Source: JAUVZF01 sp964539385 (GTDB taxonomy: Bacteria > Planctomycetota > Phycisphaerae > FEN-1346). Taken from it: a DNA stretch of 64,000 bases. The notes under the pieces are model-generated. The model was given only the letters and a program-made list of their open reading frames with translations. It had not been told where the DNA came from and made no database searches. The stretch covers positions 19,859 to 83,858 of the forward strand of contig CAZIJC010000002.1 of assembly GCA_964539385.1 (NCBI GenBank), written 5' to 3'. Made by a program: the position numbers and the translations under genes. This document shows positions 56,156 to 64,000 of the stretch, piece after piece; positions within the stretch are counted from its first letter, which is position 1, and each line of letters begins with the position of its first letter.

Positions 56156-57079
56156 TCAGAAGTTGTCGCAGGTGCGGTAGGCCTTGATGACGGCCTGCTC
56201 GCCCTCGGGGCCGCGCTGGCTGTTACCGTGCTCCATGCCGATGACGCCTTTGAAGCCTTTATCGTGTAGCCATTTGAAGATGTTCTTGTAGTTGATCTCT
56301 CCGGTGGTGGGTTCTTTGCGGCCGGGATTGTCGCCGACCTGGATGTAGCCGATCTCGTCCCACGACTTCTCCATGTTGGGGATGAGGTTACCCTCCTGGA
56401 TCTGGGCGTGATACAGGTCGTCGAGGATCTTGCACGACGGGCTACCGACGGCCTTGCAGATGAGGTAGCCCTGGGTGACCTTTCGCAGGAACAATCCTGG
56501 GTGGTTGGCCCACCAGTTCAGGGGCTCAAGGACCATGACGAGGCCTGCCGGTTCGCACACCTCGGCCGCCACCTTGAGGTTCTCGATGCAGTTGGCCGTC
56601 ATGTAGTCCCACTCGAGCCGCTGGTTGACGCTTCCCGGCACGACGGTCGTCCACTTGGCGCCGACGCGTTTGGCCGTCTCGATCGACCGCTGCAGGTTCT
56701 TGCGGATCTGGTCCTGGACGTCCTTGCCGGTCTTGGAGACGAGGTCGGTCCCTCCGGCGAGGCGGCTGACGAAGACGCCCATCGTCATGCCGAGTTGCTG
56801 GAAGGTCTTGCCGATCTTCTCCTGGAGGTCGGCGGCCTTGCCCATCATGCCGTTGTCTTCCCAGGCGGTGAAGCCCTGGTCGGCGGCGAACTTGAGTTGG
56901 TCGATGGGGTCGTTGCCCGCGCTGGCCTTGAACATGCCGAAGTGCGGGGCGTACTTCATGCGGAACTTGGCCCCGCTGGACGGTTTCGCCCCCTGTGCCG
57001 TGGCTTCGGCGGCCATCCCCACAGACATGGCCGCCCCGACACCCGTTACGGACGTTCTCAGAAAGTTGCGTCGGTCCAT
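56156..57079 (-). CDS. Tat-exported sugar phosphate isomerase/epimerase-like protein
   Basis: The 307-residue protein has a Tat signal (MDRRNFLRTSVTGVG) and a xylose-isomerase-like TIM barrel related to hydroxypyruvate isomerase: KYAPHFGMFKA at the start, VMVLEPLNWWANHPG with the metal-ligand glutamate, DDLYHAQIQEGN and GVIGMEHGN at the end. It probably isomerises a keto-sugar or keto-acid outside the cytoplasm. The substrate is unknown. ATG 57079 follows AAAGGGG. Confidence 0.85.
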   Translation of the reverse strand: MDRRNFLRTSVTGVGAAMSVGMAAEATAQGAKPSSGAKFRMKYAPHFGMFKASAGNDPIDQLKFAADQGFTAWEDNGMMGKAADLQEKIGKTFQQLGMTMGVFVSRLAGGTDLVSKTGKDVQDQIRKNLQRSIETAKRVGAKWTTVVPGSVNQRLEWDYMTANCIENLKVAAEVCEPAGLVMVLEPLNWWANHPGLFLRKVTQGYLICKAVGSPSCKILDDLYHAQIQEGNLIPNMEKSWDEIGYIQVGDNPGRKEPTTGEINYKNIFKWLHDKGFKGVIGMEHGNSQRGPEGEQAVIKAYRTCDNF

Positions 57080-57172
57080 GGTCTTGCCCCTTTGTACCAG
57101 ACTTACGCGTTGCCCTGCGACAGAAACCGCCGCCCGCACCCGATTCCTTAAACTACGGGCACATTGCACTCG

Positions 57173-58915
57173 TCACGCCACCAGTTCCGGCAGGAGCCGG
57201 CGCGTAATCTCGGCCAAGTAGGCGTCCACCTCTCGGTCGGAGTCGAACTGGAAGACCTTCTCGCAGACCTCCTTGGCCTGGTCCATCGTCACGCTACGGA
57301 TTACCTTCTTAATCTCCAGAAGCGTGGCCGAGGATACGCTGAAAACCTGGATCCCCAATCCCAGCAGGACGAGCACATAGTTCGGCTCGCCGGCCATTTC
57401 GCCGCAGACCGCCACCTCGACCCCGGCGTCCCGCGCCGTATCGGTCACCATTCTGATCAGGCGCAGGACCGCCGGATGGCCCGGCGTGTACATGCCCGCC
57501 ACGCGCTCGTTCGTGCGGTCCACCGCCAGAACGTACTGCGTCAGGTCGTTGGTGCCGATGCTGAAGAAATCGCATTCCCCGGCGAATCGCCGCACCATGA
57601 TTGCCGCGCTGGGTACCTCGATCATAATGCCGACTTTGATGCCGGCGTCCACGTGGATGCCTTCCTCCTCGAGGTCCTCGCGGACGTCGGCCAGGAGCAT
57701 CTTGGCCTGCCTGAGTTCCTTGAGGTTCGTGATAAGCGGAAACATGATCCGAACGGCGCCCAGGGCGCTTGCGCGTAGGATCGCCCGCAGTTGCTTCTTG
57801 AAGCCGGCGACGTGCTGGAGGCTGAACCGGATGCTCCGGCACCCCAGAAACGGGTTGCGTTCGTCGTAATCGTCCGACAGGTGGGTGAACTTGTCGGCCC
57901 CCAGATCGCAGGTGCGGATCGTGATGGGCCGGCCTTTGCAGGCCTCGATGGCTTCGGCGTAGGCCTGGTAGTGATCCTCTTCGCTGGGTTCCACGTCGCG
58001 GTCGAGGTAGATGAACTCGGTGCGGTAGAGGCCGATGCCGCTCGCCCCCCGGTCCATGCAGGTCTGGACTTCGTGCGGGAACTCGATGTTGCCCCAGAGG
58101 AAGACCTCATGGCCGTCGATGGTGGTGGCCGGCAGGTCCTTCAGGTGGCCGAGTTCCTCCTCCATGCGATGGAACCGCTGCTCGGCCTCCCGAAAGCGCG
58201 TGATGGTCGGCGCGTCGGGGTCGATGACCACCAGTCCGCGGTTGCCGTCCACGATGACCGTATCGCCGCCCGAGAGGTCGGCCGTGACGTTCTGGAGACC
58301 GACCACCGCCGGGATGCCCATGGCGCGGGCGACGATAGTGGTATGGCTGGTGCGGCCGCCGATGTCCGTGGCGAAAGCCAGGACCTTCGACGGGTCGAGT
58401 CCCGCCGTCTGGCTCGGCGTCAGATCATGGGCGATGACGATGACCGGCTCGGTCAGTTGGTGCAGGCTTTCGCGCTTGGCCCCGATCAAGTTCCTCAGCA
58501 GCCGTTTCTCGACGTCCCAGACGTCGGCAACGCGTTCCGACATGTACCGGTTCGGCAGGGCGAGGACCTTCTTGGCATAGCCCTTGAGGATCTGGGAGAC
58601 GGCGTACTCGGGGGCGTAGCGTTCGCGCTGGATGAGTTCGCGGATCTCGTCAACGACGGAGGGGTCGCCGAGCAGGGCGTCCTGGACATCGAAGATGGCG
58701 CCGAGTTTCTCGCCGATATCGGCGGCGACGCGCTGGCGCAGTTCGCGTATCTCCTCCCTGGCGCGCTCGACGGCTTCCTGGAACCGCGCGAGTTCCGCCT
58801 GGACCTCATCCGGCTCGATGCCGCGGCGCGGGATGCGAAACTGTTCGCTGTCCAGGACGACCGCGGGTGCGATCGCAACGCCCGGCGAGACCGCGATACC
58901 TTTGCGCGTTTCCAT
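57173..58915 (-). CDS. ptsI: PTS enzyme I
   Basis: The 580-residue enzyme takes phosphate from phosphoenolpyruvate and passes it to HPr. It has the swivelling domain with active His191 in GGRTSHTTIVAR, a TIM barrel with the GIGLYRTEFIYL PEP site, and CGEMAGEP near 504. It starts 26 bases after ptsH. No PTS sugar permease is in the window. Confidence 0.93.
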   Translation of the reverse strand: METRKGIAVSPGVAIAPAVVLDSEQFRIPRRGIEPDEVQAELARFQEAVERAREEIRELRQRVAADIGEKLGAIFDVQDALLGDPSVVDEIRELIQRERYAPEYAVSQILKGYAKKVLALPNRYMSERVADVWDVEKRLLRNLIGAKRESLHQLTEPVIVIAHDLTPSQTAGLDPSKVLAFATDIGGRTSHTTIVARAMGIPAVVGLQNVTADLSGGDTVIVDGNRGLVVIDPDAPTITRFREAEQRFHRMEEELGHLKDLPATTIDGHEVFLWGNIEFPHEVQTCMDRGASGIGLYRTEFIYLDRDVEPSEEDHYQAYAEAIEACKGRPITIRTCDLGADKFTHLSDDYDERNPFLGCRSIRFSLQHVAGFKKQLRAILRASALGAVRIMFPLITNLKELRQAKMLLADVREDLEEEGIHVDAGIKVGIMIEVPSAAIMVRRFAGECDFFSIGTNDLTQYVLAVDRTNERVAGMYTPGHPAVLRLIRMVTDTARDAGVEVAVCGEMAGEPNYVLVLLGLGIQVFSVSSATLLEIKKVIRSVTMDQAKEVCEKVFQFDSDREVDAYLAEITRRLLPELVA

Positions 58916-58941
58916 CGGATTGGCCGCTCGCGGGGGACGGA

Positions 58942-59217
58942 CTACTTCAGGTCCTTGTCGAAGTTGGCTACCACCTCGGCCAGGGCCCGGAGGCAGGTCT
59001 CCGCATCTTCCCCGTCGCTCTCCAGGTGAAGCATCATGCCCGGCATGGCCTCAAGCAGCATCATCTCCATAATGCTCTTGCCGTTGACCGTCTGGTCGCC
59101 CTTGGACACGGTAACGGTACAGCGGAACCGGTTCGCCGTCTCGACGAATCTCGCCGCCGGCCGCATGTGCAGCCCCAGGGGATTGACGATTTTCACCTCG
59201 CGTGTGGGCACGAGCAT
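58942..59217 (-). CDS. ptsH: PTS phosphocarrier HPr
   Basis: The 91-residue HPr has active-site His17 in NPLGLHMRPAA and a regulatory-site serine Ser48 in NGKSIMEMM. It accepts phosphate from EI and passes it to EIIA. A serine at this place would allow HPr kinase control, but no kinase gene is seen here. Start at ATG 59217 with GGAAAG upstream. Confidence 0.92.
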   Translation of the reverse strand: MLVPTREVKIVNPLGLHMRPAARFVETANRFRCTVTVSKGDQTVNGKSIMEMMLLEAMPGMMLHLESDGEDAETCLRALAEVVANFDKDLK

Positions 59218-59247
59218 ATCTTTCCAAAGCCGGGGGCCGACGCACCG

Positions 59248-59718
59248 TCATCCCAGTTCCTCATCGGCCTCGCGCAGCAGGTCCACCAGTTCCTCGCGGG
59301 TGGACGCCTGGCACATGAAGCGGCGGAGGTGGTCGTTCTTGATGCTCCGAAAGATATGCTCCATCGCTTTCAGGTGCTGCTCGGGTTGATCTGGGTTCGA
59401 CAGCAGCAGGAAGAGCAAATGGACCGGCCGGCGGTCGAGGGCGGCAAAGTCGATGCCGGCAGCGCTGCGGGCCACCAGACCCACCACCCCCTTGATGCCT
59501 TCATGCTTGGCGTGCGGGATGGCCACGCCGTTGCCGAACCCCGTCGTGCCCTTCTTCTCGCGGCGCAGAATGGCGTCCACCACCTTGCGGCGGTCCTTTG
59601 CCGAGACCGCCTTGGTCGTGATGAGTTGGCCGACCATCTCGTCGATCGCGCCGCGAGCCGTATCGGCCTTCAGGTCGGGCATGATGGCCGAGGTTGCGAT
59701 GAATTCCATCAACTTCAT
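59248..59718 (-). CDS. ptsN: PTS EIIA(Ntr)-type protein
   Basis: The 156-residue domain is the EIIA2 family with active His69 in GVAIPHAKH. No EIIB or EIIC is fused. Gene order hpf-ptsN-ptsH is that of the nitrogen PTS of proteobacteria, where these proteins regulate rather than carry sugars. ATG 59718 is preferred to the longer frame from 59739. Confidence 0.88.
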   Translation of the reverse strand: MKLMEFIATSAIMPDLKADTARGAIDEMVGQLITTKAVSAKDRRKVVDAILRREKKGTTGFGNGVAIPHAKHEGIKGVVGLVARSAAGIDFAALDRRPVHLLFLLLSNPDQPEQHLKAMEHIFRSIKNDHLRRFMCQASTREELVDLLREADEELG

Positions 59719-59741
59719 GTGGGCCGGACTCCTCGCCACTC

Positions 59742-60071
59742 TCAGGTGCGCGTGGGCTGATGCGGGTTCGGGCCGCGCCCCTTCCGGTGCCGGGTGCGGT
59801 CCTTGTGCTCGAGCAACTGCCGCTCCAGCCGCTCTTCCGCCTGGTCGATCACGGCAGACATGTTGTGTCCGGTGGTCTGTGCCACAAGGTTGCTGCTGTG
59901 CTCCAGGTCGGCGATCATCTCGCAGGAGAAGCCGCCGCCGTCCTTATTCAGCACCACGCGAATCGACTGGATCTTGTCATAGTATTTCAGGAGGCGCCGG
60001 GCTTTTTCGTCCGCTCGGTCTCTCATGTCGGCGGCAATCGACTTGTGCCGCACGGTTACTTCGATCTGCAA
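59742..60071 (-). CDS. hpf: ribosome hibernation promoting factor (short form)
   Basis: The 109-residue protein has the HPF/YfiA domain: QIEVTVRHKSI at the start and ADLEHSSNLVAQTTGHN in the middle, then a basic tail. It dimerises or silences idle ribosomes in stationary phase. TTG 60071 is the start since it matches the family N-terminus and follows a very long purine-rich ribosome site. ptsN follows 23 bases later. Confidence 0.88.
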   Translation of the reverse strand: MQIEVTVRHKSIAADMRDRADEKARRLLKYYDKIQSIRVVLNKDGGGFSCEMIADLEHSSNLVAQTTGHNMSAVIDQAEERLERQLLEHKDRTRHRKGRGPNPHQPTRT

Positions 60072-60086
60072 CCTCTCCCTCCCTCC
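60072..60086 (-). promoter_or_regulatory. ribosome binding site of hpf
   Basis: GGAGGGAGGGAGAGG on the - strand abuts the TTG start. It supports the short start over a frame that continues to 60173. Confidence 0.65.
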
Positions 60087-60480
60087 ACGAATCGCGCCCT
60101 TGAGGCCGCACAGGTGCCCGCTGACAAGCGCCGGGAGTGTAGCAGTTGCCCTTGGTAAAGTCAACGATTTCACGCATTCGCCTCACTCGGGGGTGCACCG
60201 CAGAAAAATGGCGGGTCGCACCCACAGGCCGGGGGCCACCGTTTGTCCGAAGTCTGGACCCGTACCGGGCCCGCCAAACGGTGCGCCTGATTTGGGCGGC
60301 GCCGATTGACCAGCCCGGTGCCCGTACGGGGCCGTTGGGCTTTACGGCCCCTGTCCATACGGATCCCTTTGGGATACGGGTCCGTATGGATAGGGACTTC
60401 GGACAATCGGTGGCACCGCCCTTCTGCCACTTTCCCGAGGCGCCCCCGCAATGGGCCTCCTTCTCGTTGTCCTTTTAGGG
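60087..60480. other. structured noncoding stretch between hpf and pheA
   Basis: The 523-base gap between the divergent hpf and pheA genes (60072-60594) has no convincing gene. Short open frames in it have neither ribosome site nor conserved-looking sequence. Instead it is packed with nested inverted repeats (listed below). A -35/-10 pair for pheA lies at 60481-60509. An hpf promoter should lie within this stretch on the - strand but was not identified. Confidence 0.6.
60235..60414. repeat. nested inverted repeat element, 180 bp
   Basis: The outer arms are 20 bases each with one mismatch: GCCACCGTTTGTCCGAAGTC (60235-60254) and GACTTCGGACAATCGGTGGC (60395-60414). Inside are TCCATACGGA / TCCGTATGGA (60354-60363 and 60381-60390) and GGGGCCGT / ACGGCCCC (60328-60335 and 60344-60351). 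Such a layout can be a folded RNA or a mobile palindrome. It carries no protein of its own. Confidence 0.7.
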
Positions 60481-60509
60481 TTGACGGTGCGGCCAAGTGA
60501 GTGTAGATT
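60481..60509 (+). promoter_or_regulatory. predicted sigma-70-like promoter of pheA
   Basis: TTGACG (60481-60486) and TAGATT (60504-60509) are separated by exactly 17 bases. This fits a housekeeping promoter, and transcription would start about 80 bases before the pheA ATG 60595. Confidence 0.5.
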
Positions 60510-60594
60510 ACGCCGCTTCAGGAAGCGGGGAGAGTGTGCGCATCGCAGGCGCTGCCGCGCGGCCGCTGGAACACCAGACCAACCGGGCTTTTGC

Positions 60595-61674
60595 ATGGAC
60601 CTCGAAGACCTTAGAAAACGGATTGACGAGATCGACGCCAAACTTGTGGCCCTCATGAACAAGCGGGCCCGTTACGCGGTCGAAGTCGGAAAGATCAAAC
60701 GCGAGACCGGCGAGGCGTCGGTTTACCGTCCCGCGCGCGAACGTGAGGTTTTCGAGCAGATCGCCGAAGCCAACAACGGTCCCCTCCCGGACCATACCCT
60801 GATGGCCATCTGGAAGGAGATGATGAGCGGGAGCCTCTCGCTCGAGAAGTCCCTGAAGGTGGCCTATCTCGGTCCGGAGGGCAGTTTCAGCCATCTCGCG
60901 GCCCTTGACAAGTTCGGGCACAGCGTCGAACTGGTCGCCGTGCGCGACATCTCCTCGGTCTTCGACCAGGTGGCCCGAACCGCAGCCGACTACGGCATCG
61001 TGCCCGTCGAGAACACCACCGGCGGCGCCGTCCGCGACACGATGGAGTGTTTCCTGTGGGTCCACGGGCCCGTCAAGGTCTGTGCCGAGATGGCCCTGCC
61101 CATCCATCAGAACCTGCTGTCGAAAACGACGCTTGATCGGGTCACGAAGGTCTACTCGAAGCCTCAGGTCTTCGACCAGTGCCGCCGCTGGCTGATGGAG
61201 AACGTGAACCAGGCCGACCTCGTGGCCGTGGATTCGACGGCCGAGGCGGCGCTTCTGGCGTCGCGGGTTGAGGGAACGGCCGCCGTCGGCTCCGAGATGG
61301 CCGCTTCCGTCTACGACCTGGACGTCCTCGCCTCTGCCGTCGAGGACAATCCGCAGAACCAGACGCGGTTCCTCGTGCTCGGCCGCGAGAGCGCCGGACC
61401 TACCGGCCGCGACAAGACCTGCCTCCTGTTCAGCGTCGCCCACGAGGCGGGGGCCCTGGTCGAAGTCCTCAACATCTTCCGACGCTATCGGCTCAACATG
61501 ACCAAGATCGAATCGCACCCGTTCCCGACGAAAACGTGGGAGTACTACTTCTTCGTGGATATCGAGGGCCACGCCGAGGACGAGAACGTCAAGGACGCTC
61601 TGGCCGAAGCGCGGCGACACTGCCGCCAACTCGAAGTCCTGGGATCGTTCCCCGTGGCCGTCACCGCCGAGTGA
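60595..61674 (+). CDS. pheA: bifunctional chorismate mutase / prephenate dehydratase
   Basis: The 359-residue P-protein has an AroQ chorismate mutase domain (1-90; RKRIDEIDAKLVALMNKRA), a prephenate dehydratase domain (about 95-275; YLGPEGSFSH, PVENTTGGAV) and an ACT regulatory domain (about 285-359; ESHPFP). It makes phenylpyruvate for phenylalanine synthesis; the ACT motif implies phenylalanine feedback. The start ATG 60595 is chosen because the CM domain begins here. Confidence 0.93.
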   Translation: MDLEDLRKRIDEIDAKLVALMNKRARYAVEVGKIKRETGEASVYRPAREREVFEQIAEANNGPLPDHTLMAIWKEMMSGSLSLEKSLKVAYLGPEGSFSHLAALDKFGHSVELVAVRDISSVFDQVARTAADYGIVPVENTTGGAVRDTMECFLWVHGPVKVCAEMALPIHQNLLSKTTLDRVTKVYSKPQVFDQCRRWLMENVNQADLVAVDSTAEAALLASRVEGTAAVGSEMAASVYDLDVLASAVEDNPQNQTRFLVLGRESAGPTGRDKTCLLFSVAHEAGALVEVLNIFRRYRLNMTKIESHPFPTKTWEYYFFVDIEGHAEDENVKDALAEARRHCRQLEVLGSFPVAVTAE

Positions 61675-61692
61675 CAGAGCCTGGCGCGTGCT

Positions 61693-61722
61693 CGCGCGGT
61701 GGGCAGTCTTGCCCGCCGCGCG
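61693..61722. repeat. hairpin between pheA and the DAHP synthase gene
   Basis: A 13-bp stem with one G-U pair runs from CGCGCGG (61693-61699) and GGGCA to TGCCC and CCGCGCG, around the loop GTCT. It lies between two co-directional genes and lacks a T-run. It may be a stabiliser, attenuator or REP-like unit. Confidence 0.5.
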
Positions 61723-61776
61723 ATGGTGCGGAGTTTCCCGATTGCCGGTTGATGGCGACGTAGGGCAGAAAGCACC

Positions 61777-62808
61777 ATGATCATTGTGATGCAATCCAGA
61801 GCGGCGGAGGCGCAGGTCGAGGCCGTCACGCGCCGCATCGAGGACCTGGGCCTGAAGGCCCACATTTCGCGCGGCGAGTTCCGGACCATCATCGGCGCCA
61901 TCGGCGATGAGACCCTCCTGAAACCCGAGTTCTTTGCAGGGCTGGCGGGCGTCGAGACCGTCATGCCCATCATGAAGCCCTACAAACTCGCCAGCCGCGA
62001 CTTTCACGCCGACGACACCGTCCTGGAGATCGGGCCGTTCAAGGCCGGCGGGCCGTATCTGTCGGTCATCGCGGGGCCTTGCGCCATCGAGAGCGAGGAG
62101 CAACTCCGCGCCAGCGCACGCGTCGTCCGCGACGCCGGCGCCGTGATGCTCCGCGGCGGCGCCTTCAAGCCACGCAGCAGCCCCTACAGTTTCCAGGGAC
62201 TGGGGGAAGAGGGACTCAAGATCCTCCAGGACGTCGGGGCAGAGGTCGGCCTGCCGACCGTCACGGAGGTCCTCGATGTCCGCGAGGTCGAACTGGTCGC
62301 ACGCTACGCCGACGTCCTCCAGGTCGGCGCACGCAACATGCAGAACTTCCGGCTCCTGACGGAGGTCGGCCAGGCCGAGAGGCCCGTCCTCCTGAAACGC
62401 AACCCGGCTGCCACTACCGAGGAACTTCTGATGTCGGCCGAGTACGTCCTGGCCGAGGGCAACCTCCGCGTCATGCTCTGCGAGCGCGGCGTCCGCGGAT
62501 TCGATACGGCGACCCGGTACATGCTCGACCTTGCGGCCGTGCCGGTCATTCAGGGCGCCTGCCACCTGCCCGTCATCGTGGACCCGAGCCACGCGACCGG
62601 GCATCGGGAACTCGTGCCGCCGATGGCCCTGGCGGCCGTTGCCGGCGGCGCGCACGGCGTCTTTGTCGAGGTGCACCCGGATCCCGAGAAGGCCCTGAGC
62701 GACGGGCCCCAGCAACTGACGCCCGACGCCTTCCGGCGGATGATGGCCGAACTCGCCCCCATCGCCGAAGCCGTCGGACGAGAACTCCAAAAACCGAATA
62801 GCAATTAG
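61777..62808 (+). CDS. aroF: 3-deoxy-7-phosphoheptulonate (DAHP) synthase
   Basis: The 343-residue enzyme is the type I-beta DAHP synthase: an N-terminal ferredoxin-like regulatory domain (1-70) and a TIM barrel from about 85 with VIAGPCAIES, LRGGAFKPRSSPYSFQG, LLKRNPAATTEE, and VDPSHATGHRE metal/PEP-site motifs. It starts the shikimate pathway. It is 102 bases after pheA. The ribosome site is weak. Confidence 0.92.
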   Translation: MIIVMQSRAAEAQVEAVTRRIEDLGLKAHISRGEFRTIIGAIGDETLLKPEFFAGLAGVETVMPIMKPYKLASRDFHADDTVLEIGPFKAGGPYLSVIAGPCAIESEEQLRASARVVRDAGAVMLRGGAFKPRSSPYSFQGLGEEGLKILQDVGAEVGLPTVTEVLDVREVELVARYADVLQVGARNMQNFRLLTEVGQAERPVLLKRNPAATTEELLMSAEYVLAEGNLRVMLCERGVRGFDTATRYMLDLAAVPVIQGACHLPVIVDPSHATGHRELVPPMALAAVAGGAHGVFVEVHPDPEKALSDGPQQLTPDAFRRMMAELAPIAEAVGRELQKPNSN

Positions 62809-62852
62809 CCCCCGGTCAGTACACCGGGGGGCCACGAACGGAGACCTGCCGA

Positions 62853-63623
62853 ATGCGAAAACCTTTCATCTGTGGCAACTGGAAAATGAACACGAACCGG
62901 GCCGAGGCCGTCGCCCTGGCCGAAGCCACCGCCGCCGCGGCCGCCGAGGTCGCGGTCGTCGAGGTGGGCGCCTGCCCGCCCGCGTGCTACCTCGAGGCGG
63001 TCCTGACCGCCGCACAGGGCACGCCTCTGGTCGTCGGCGGGCAGAACATGTACTTTGAACACAAGGGCGCCTTCACGGGCGAGATCGCGGGCCCCATGCT
63101 CGCCGACCTCGGATGCACCACCGTCATCCTCGGCCACAGCGAGCGGCGGCACGTGTTCGGCGAACCCGACGATCTCATCTCGAAAAAGGTCCACGCGGCC
63201 TTCGCGTGCGGCCTGAAGCCCATCCTCTGCGTCGGGGAACTCCTCGACGAGCGCCGCGCCGGCGAAACCGAAACCGTGGTCCAACGCCACGTCGCAACCG
63301 GCCTTGAAGGCCTCTCGCCGGAACAGGCCGCCGCCGTCGTCATCGCCTACGAGCCCGTCTGGGCCATCGGTACCGGCGAGACCGCCACACCCGACCAGGC
63401 CCAGGAGGTGCATGCCTTCATCCGCACGCTTCTGGCGGACCTGTACGATGCACCTCTGGCCCAGGCGGTCCGCATCCAGTACGGCGGAAGCGTCAAGCCC
63501 GAGAACGCGCACGACCTGATGCGTGAGGCCGACATCGACGGCGCTCTTGTCGGCGGCGCGAGCCTCAAGGCCGATTCCTTCGCCGCCATCATCACCGAAG
63601 CCGCCAAAGCCAAAGGGCTGTAA
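62853..63623 (+). CDS. tpiA: triosephosphate isomerase
   Basis: The 256-residue glycolytic enzyme has GNWKMN with Lys11, the catalytic histidine in ILGHSERR and catalytic glutamate in AYEPVWAIGTG, and the C-terminal IQYGGSVKPEN. It converts dihydroxyacetone phosphate and glyceraldehyde 3-phosphate. secG follows, which is a common arrangement in bacteria. Confidence 0.97.
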   Translation: MRKPFICGNWKMNTNRAEAVALAEATAAAAAEVAVVEVGACPPACYLEAVLTAAQGTPLVVGGQNMYFEHKGAFTGEIAGPMLADLGCTTVILGHSERRHVFGEPDDLISKKVHAAFACGLKPILCVGELLDERRAGETETVVQRHVATGLEGLSPEQAAAVVIAYEPVWAIGTGETATPDQAQEVHAFIRTLLADLYDAPLAQAVRIQYGGSVKPENAHDLMREADIDGALVGGASLKADSFAAIITEAAKAKGL

Positions 63624-63631
63624 GACGGAAA

Positions 63632-63767
63632 AATGACGAATGTCTAATGACGAATGCCGAACGGCAAAACGCCGGAGGCGTGAAGCGTGGCCGCGTGGTT
63701 GGTTGGGTGTTAGTCATTGCCGTTTCGTCATTCATTAGGCATTAGTCATTTGTCATTAGTCGTTCTT
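63632..63767. repeat. AT-rich repeat element between tpiA and secG
   Basis: AATGACGAATG occurs twice (63632-63642 and 63646-63656), and TCATT-rich inverted copies (TCGTCATTCATTAGGCATT and CATTTGTCATTAGTCG) follow at about 63725-63765, with ACGGCAAAACG / GCCGTTTCG between them. The base composition is far below that of the surrounding genes, as with the AT-rich tract at 27729-27782. Confidence 0.6.
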
Positions 63768-63785
63768 GTAAAGGAGAGGTGACCG

Positions 63786-64000
63786 GTGGAAACCGCATGC
63801 ATGGTTCTGTTTCTTCTGACGGCTGTTGTCCTGATCCTTCTGATCCTCGTACATAAGGGGCGCGGCGGCGGGCTCGCCGGCGCGTTCGGCGGTCCGGGCG
63901 GACATAGCGCCTTCGGCACCAAGACGGCCGACATCTTCGTCAAAGCCACCGCTGTGATTGCCGGCATCTTCTTCGTCCTGTCAATCGTGACGGCATGGAT
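63786..64000 (+). CDS. secG: preprotein translocase subunit SecG, 3' end missing
   Basis: GTG 63786 has AAAGGAG 10 bases upstream and opens 71 visible codons: two hydrophobic helices (about 5-23 and 52-70) separated by a Gly-rich loop KGRGGGLAGAFGGPGG and GTKTADIFVKATA. This is the SecG pattern. The gene continues past the window. SecG assists SecYE in protein export, and its place after tpiA is typical. Confidence 0.85.
   Translation, partial: METACMVLFLLTAVVLILLILVHKGRGGGLAGAFGGPGGHSAFGTKTADIFVKATAVIAGIFFVLSIVTAW

Noticed and set aside
60146..60478. Short frames inside the hpf-pheA gap
   Set aside because: They overlap nested inverted repeats, lack ribosome sites, and show no domain; the repeats explain the open frames.

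Overview
The window is GC-rich, almost fully coding bacterial DNA and most likely comes from a planctomycete (Planctomycetota, perhaps Phycisphaerae-like or an uncultured relative). This is an inference from gene families: Tat-exported Gfo/Idh/MocA oxidoreductases beside a sugar-phosphate isomerase, tandem DUF1080 domains, a kelch–sodium:solute symporter fusion, many secreted glycan-related proteins, very large surface proteins of unknown family, and short palindromic repeats between genes. No rRNA, tRNA or CRISPR array was seen.

Layout: (1) 1-6379, + strand, the end of a Tad/Flp pilus operon: truncated gene, TadE-like pseudopilin, unknown membrane protein, CpaB, an FHA-CpaF ATPase, TadB, TadC. 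(2) 6468-23883, secreted glycan-processing genes: double DUF1080 protein (-), an IS110-like remnant, two TIM-barrel glycosidase-like proteins, an alpha/alpha-toroid protein, a heparinase II/III-like lyase and a zinc alcohol dehydrogenase (+); then a sialic-acid-type lyase and a kelch-symporter fusion (-); then an alpha/beta hydrolase and an 892-residue protein with a duplicated leader region (+). (3) 24133-36119, two overlapping genes for giant membrane-anchored proteins built from three copies of one module, then a zinc-ribbon protein. (4) 36352-48344, housekeeping and mixed genes: small secreted protein, ClpB, nitrilase-family amidohydrolase, Mfd, parvulin lipoprotein, ferredoxin, PanE, and two paralogous membrane proteins. 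(5) 48339-50380, - strand: ECF sigma factor, anti-sigma factor and a secreted coiled-coil protein. (6) 50520-50936 ruvX, converging on a long - strand run from 60071 down to 50933: hpf, ptsN, ptsH, ptsI, sugar-phosphate isomerase, two MocA-type oxidoreductases, DUF2344 protein, rng. (7) 60595-64000, + strand: pheA, DAHP synthase, tpiA and the start of secG.

How the genes fit together: the Tad genes make an adhesive pilus secretion motor. The secreted hydrolases, lyase, symporter and lyase-type aldolase suggest breakdown and uptake of acidic sugars, including sialic acid or a similar compound. The PTS proteins have no sugar permease here and sit beside the ribosome hibernation factor, which points to a regulatory phosphorelay. 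pheA and the DAHP synthase catalyse steps of aromatic amino acid synthesis.

The best candidates for something undescribed are the three-module giant proteins (24133-35485), the structured intergenic block at 60235-60414, and the duplicated leader cassette at 19950-20150 / 21161-21360.
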